Source: Tetmemena sp. SeJ-2015 (lineage: Eukaryota; Ciliophora; Spirotrichea; Sporadotrichida; Oxytrichidae). Taken from it: a stretch of 64,000 nt of DNA. The translations under genes and the position numbers were made by a program. Positions 60,975-64,000 of this stretch are shown one piece after another. Numbering within the stretch: the first letter of the stretch is position 1; every line of letters begins with the position of its first letter. The stretch is from positions 1 through 64,000 of the forward strand of contig JAJKFJ010023314.1 in NCBI GenBank assembly GCA_027382625.1, given 5' to 3'. A model generated the notes under the pieces. The model saw only the letters and a program-made list of their open reading frames with translations, had not been told where the DNA came from and did no database searches.

Positions 60975-61076
60975 AGGACTTACGCAAAACAGACGCTAGC
61001 GTTGTTGGTTCACCTCGCCGTACAACCGCACTGTCTTCAGCTTCCCGCCTAGCCAGCGCAATTTTCCGTAAGCCCT
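60975..61076. repeat. MITE-like inverted-repeat element, copy C (inverted)
   Basis: 102 bp, the diverged reverse complement of copies A and B (the left end AGGACTTACGCAAAACAGAC equals their right end). The right end has two mismatches (TTTTCCGTAAGCCCT). TA lies on both sides. Confidence 0.8.
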
Positions 61077-61197
61077 ATGAATTTGTTTTATTTTTCTGCT
61101 GCATTCATTTGCAGCATTCATTTGCAACATTAATTTAATCAACTACTTTGCGAAATTCACTCTCACCAAACACCCAGTGATCGAAAAATACCGCAAC

Positions 61198-61812
61198 TTA
61201 TTTCTTTGAGATCCAAGACAAAAGTTCGTCCCATTGCGCCAAATCTCTCTCTACTTTAGACGGCGCCACATCCCAAAGTGTGGCGCCATGTGCAGCTAAT
61301 TGAATATAGTTTTGCGTATCACGCAAATAGCCTAATACTGGCAAACCAAGTTGCGTCACATAATGCGCCAATTGATCCGCGGCTTTGGTACGGGCATTGA
61401 CGCGCATGCCCAATACGCCGACTTCGCATTTCTCATCACGCTTAGCCAATTTCTTCAAGAAATCTTCAGTTGCCAAGATATCAAACATAGATGCTTGAAG
61501 CGGCACAACCACTTTGTGGGCGATCTTCAAAATAGCATCGAGCTTATTTCCCTTAATCCCTGCAGGAGTGTCAATCACGACGTGACTGGTGCCCTTCGGT
61601 GGTTTGACGATATTCCCATCAGAGATCTCCCAACCCGTAATCACCGGTAAATGTGCAGGGCGCAAAGACAGCCAAGCACGCGATGAATGTTGCACATCAG
61701 CGTCACCAAGCATGACTTGATGGCCTTGCGAGGCAAAATACCCCGCTAAATTGGTTGAAAAGGTACTCTTACCAACGCCGCCTTTAGGATTCATCACAGC
61801 GATTACAAGCAT
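61198..61812 (-). CDS. Orphan ParA-family ATPase
   Basis: 204 residues. It starts with the deviant Walker A AVMNPKGGVGKSTFSTNLAGY, has the switch region VIDTPAGIKGN and the C-terminal helix of small ParA/MinD-like ATPases. There is no ParB or parS nearby, so it is probably a chromosomal positioning protein or a relic. Its promoter is upstream of 61812; rsuA lies 88 bases further on. Confidence 0.85.
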   Translation of the reverse strand: MLVIAVMNPKGGVGKSTFSTNLAGYFASQGHQVMLGDADVQHSSRAWLSLRPAHLPVITGWEISDGNIVKPPKGTSHVVIDTPAGIKGNKLDAILKIAHKVVVPLQASMFDILATEDFLKKLAKRDEKCEVGVLGMRVNARTKAADQLAHYVTQLGLPVLGYLRDTQNYIQLAAHGATLWDVAPSKVERDLAQWDELLSWISKK

Positions 61813-61900
61813 AGCTATTCCTTATCGAATCAACAAATTAGAGCCAAGAAATTCTGCAAACTTCAATGCTAGCGATAAAACAACTGTTGGATAAAGAAAC

Positions 61901-62629
61901 TCAGGAGTTTTCTAAATCAGGTACTAACAAAGCCAAATGTTCCGGCTCCAAATAGCACCATTCTCCTTCTTCCAAGCCCAAGCTAGCCAAAGTTAATTGT
62001 CCGATTGCCGTGCGTGTTAAGGCTGCACAGTGGTTTCCAGCTGCCGCCAACATGCGTTTAACTTGGTGGTATTTTCCTTGTTCCAACACAATTTGCAACT
62101 GAAATTCTGCAATCTGAACACAGCTTTGCGCTGCCAATGGTGCAGGCTCATCATGTAATTGCACGCCAGACAATAATTTTTGAACTAGCTCATCCGTTAC
62201 TGGCTCGGCCGTAGTCGCAACATATAATTTGGGAATGTGCCGTTTAGGTGATGATTGCGCATGAATAAATGGACCATCATCTGACATCAATAACATACCC
62301 GTCGTATCATGATCCAAGCGCCCAACTGGTTGTACATCGCGCCAAGCAAGCTGCTCTGGCAATAAAGTTAACACACCAGGATGATGCGAAGGCTTACGCG
62401 AACATTCAAAGTTCGCTGGCTTATTCAAACATAAATATACATGTTCACGATAAGTCCATTCTTCTTCAAAAATGGTAAAAACCAAACCCTGCGTTTCGAT
62501 TAGCTCTTTGTAGTTATCGTGGACCACGCCAGCAATAGAAACTTCTCCGTCCTCTATCAACTCACGACAATACTTACGGGTACCGAAGCCTTGCGATTGC
62601 AGAACACGGTCAAAGGACAATTTACTCAT
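61901..62629 (-). CDS. rsuA: 16S rRNA pseudouridine synthase (RsuA family)
   Basis: 242 residues. An N-terminal S4 domain (LSFDRVLQSQGFGTRKYCRELIEDGEVSIAG) and a pseudouridine synthase domain with catalytic QPVGRLDHDTTGMLLMSDDG and the end VKRMLAAAGNHCAALTRTAIGQL. RsuA makes Psi516 in 16S rRNA; the related RluE/RluF group is possible, but length and the S4 domain favour RsuA. It is followed by the ParA gene on the same strand. Confidence 0.88.
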   Translation of the reverse strand: MSKLSFDRVLQSQGFGTRKYCRELIEDGEVSIAGVVHDNYKELIETQGLVFTIFEEEWTYREHVYLCLNKPANFECSRKPSHHPGVLTLLPEQLAWRDVQPVGRLDHDTTGMLLMSDDGPFIHAQSSPKRHIPKLYVATTAEPVTDELVQKLLSGVQLHDEPAPLAAQSCVQIAEFQLQIVLEQGKYHQVKRMLAAAGNHCAALTRTAIGQLTLASLGLEEGEWCYLEPEHLALLVPDLENS

Positions 62630-62698
62630 AGAAAAAAGCTCGCAATATGCTCAAAAAATGCAAGCCAGCATTTTACCTGCTAAGGATGTGTAGAAGCA

Positions 62699-62724
62699 AA
62701 AAAGCCTGCATATGCAGGCTTTTT
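62699..62724. terminator. Terminator after the M24 peptidase
   Basis: AAAAAGCCTGCA (62699-62710) and TGCAGGCTTTTT (62713-62724) with A- and T-runs, about 20 bases after the M24 stop on the minus strand. Confidence 0.85.
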
Positions 62725-62743
62725 ACAAGCAGAAATATAATAA

Positions 62744-63958
62744 TCAAGCACTAACCGAAACTCCAAATGGTGCATCGACTGCATGACTTTGCCCCGTAAA
62801 CCATTTTGGCCCTTGCTCTGTCATATAAAAATGATCTTCGAGACGAATGCCAAACTCTCCATCCAAACAAATCATCGGTTCGTTACTAAAGCACATGCCG
62901 GTCGCCAGTGGTGTTTTATTCCCTTTCACCAAATACGTCCACTCGTGAATATCAAGACCAATTCCATGTCCAGTACGATGTGGCAAACCTGGCGTTTTAT
63001 AACCTGGACCCAAACCTGCGGCTTCCAACACTCGGCGTGCCGCTGCATCAACTTCTTCGCATGGGACGCCAATTTGAGCCGCCTCAAATGCTGCTGCCTG
63101 CGCCGCTTTCTCTAAATCCCACATACTACGTTGACGCGCGGTCGGCTCGCCAAATACATAACTACGCGTGATATCTGAATGATAGCGCTCGATCATGCAG
63201 CCAGTATCGATCAGCACCATGTCCCCCTCTTTTAAATACTGAACACCATCCGGGCCATGTGGAATCGAGGTCGGCAAGCCAAAGCTGACAATACAAAAGG
63301 TGGAACTGCTTCCACCAAATGCGCGATGGGCTTGATTGATAAAATCAGCCACTTCAGTGGATGAAATGCCTTCACGCAAAATTTTTGCCGTGCGTCTTTG
63401 TACTTCGAGCGTGATATTCTTCGCTGCCTGCATCAGTGCAATTTCATTCGCCGATTTATGCATACGGCATTCTGCTGTAATCACCATACCATTCACGATG
63501 GCATAAGATGACAAAGCTTGGCGCAAACCATCCGCAACAAAAAATGGCGCGGCTTCATCTAAAGCAATTTTGCCTTGCAAATTCTCCTCTTTAAGAATTT
63601 GGGCAACTAAGGCGTAGGGATTTTCATCTTCTTCCCATAAACGAATATCTGCTTGATCACCGAGCGTCTCGCGTAATTTTGAATCTTCAAAGGCGGGACT
63701 CACAAAGATCAATTTACCAGAGTTGGTCATCACAGCACCCACCAAGCGTTCACTTTGATACCACGACAAGCCAGTAAAATAATACAAGCTAGTACTCGCG
63801 CTTAAGACTAACGCTGCGATCCCTTTTTGTTGCATTAAATCAGTCGCTTTATCGCGTCTTTGTTGACGCTCTTGATTGGTAATTGGACGAACGTGTGACA
63901 GGTCTTTGACAATGCCAGCCAATTCTGCTGCCGCATTTGAGCCACCAATTGAACGCAT
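62744..63958 (-). CDS. M24 family Xaa-Pro peptidase
   Basis: 404 residues. An N-terminal creatinase-like domain (about 15-160) and a pita-bread catalytic domain with the five metal ligands: Asp in VLIDTGC, Asp in HSDITRSYVF, His in LPHRTGHGIGLDIHEW, Glu in FSNEPMIC and Glu in GIRLEDHFYM. It resembles Xaa-Pro aminopeptidase/dipeptidase enzymes that cut before or after proline. The start MRSIGGSN (63958) has AAGGAAA 8 bases upstream; the frame is open to 63988. The gene upstream lies beyond the window. Confidence 0.9.
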   Translation of the reverse strand: MRSIGGSNAAAELAGIVKDLSHVRPITNQERQQRRDKATDLMQQKGIAALVLSASTSLYYFTGLSWYQSERLVGAVMTNSGKLIFVSPAFEDSKLRETLGDQADIRLWEEDENPYALVAQILKEENLQGKIALDEAAPFFVADGLRQALSSYAIVNGMVITAECRMHKSANEIALMQAAKNITLEVQRRTAKILREGISSTEVADFINQAHRAFGGSSSTFCIVSFGLPTSIPHGPDGVQYLKEGDMVLIDTGCMIERYHSDITRSYVFGEPTARQRSMWDLEKAAQAAAFEAAQIGVPCEEVDAAARRVLEAAGLGPGYKTPGLPHRTGHGIGLDIHEWTYLVKGNKTPLATGMCFSNEPMICLDGEFGIRLEDHFYMTEQGPKWFTGQSHAVDAPFGVSVSA

Positions 63959-64000
63959 GATAGATTTCCTTTGAGTCGAACGAAACAAAAATAATAATGT

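Noticed and set aside
61198..61812. ParA as part of a plasmid partition locus
   Set aside because: No ParB, no centromere-like repeats; the context is chromosomal.

Overview
The window looks like a draft chromosome of a betaproteobacterium, most likely Burkholderiales and close to Oxalobacteraceae (Undibacterium-like). The evidence is moderate GC, the maeB ... thiL-pgpA-pncC-pyrF order, a Burkholderia-type porin, HexR control of an Entner-Doudoroff cluster, and a bufferin operon. This placement is inferred from gene content and protein style, not from a marker gene.

Layout. 0-12.6 kb: a DUF350 membrane protein, rsmE, a secreted protein, a methyltransferase, an M4 metalloprotease, malic enzyme, then thiL, pgpA, pncC and the tail of pyrF. 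12.7-13.5 kb: an 838-base stretch that resembles random sequence and cuts off both pyrF and gcdH. 13.5-18.6 kb: gcdH, tRNA-Arg, uup and murJ. 18.75-28.22 kb: a P4-like integrated satellite in a tRNA-Ser gene. 28.6-36.5 kb: M61 and M1 metallopeptidases, a receiver protein, maiA and a DUF349 protein. 36.7-42.9 kb: HDOD and GGDEF signalling genes, a porin and a GDSL hydrolase. 42.9-45.4 kb: a bufferin operon. 45.6-50.4 kb: small genes, mobB and ppc. 50.7-58.6 kb: pgi, eda, edd | zwf, pgl, hexR. 58.7-64 kb: a second HDOD protein, a FliL-like protein, an acyltransferase, an orphan ParA, rsuA and an M24 peptidase.

The most interesting region is the satellite-like island. In order it carries a P4-type integrase, a GGTGTAAC iteron cluster with an AT-rich core, an XRE-fusion regulator, an AlpA-like activator, small overlapping ORFs, an Ash-like ORF, a region with three mutually complementary segments that resembles P4 RNA immunity, three small coupled ORFs, a PriCT-2/Toprim primase, a DUF927 helicase and a second iteron cluster. 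It ends in a 22-bp tRNA 3'-end remnant followed by a tRNA-type terminator. No capsid, tail or obvious cargo genes are visible.

The central-carbon cluster encodes glucose-6-phosphate to 6-phosphogluconate (zwf, pgl) and on through edd and eda, with pgi alongside, hexR downstream and a good HexR-type operator in the edd/zwf divergent region. The bufferin operon (precursor, DUF692/MNIO oxidase, DUF2063 partner, DoxX) would make a copper-binding modified peptide.

Sequence quality matters here. At least fifteen conserved genes carry one or more single-base frameshifts, many of them in homopolymers. Two blocks (about 13.86-14.43 kb and 18.07-19.86 kb) are dense with base and homopolymer errors. 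I read most broken genes as sequencing or assembly damage rather than true pseudogenes. A family of 102-104-bp MITE-like elements (three copies) and a REP-like palindrome are also present.
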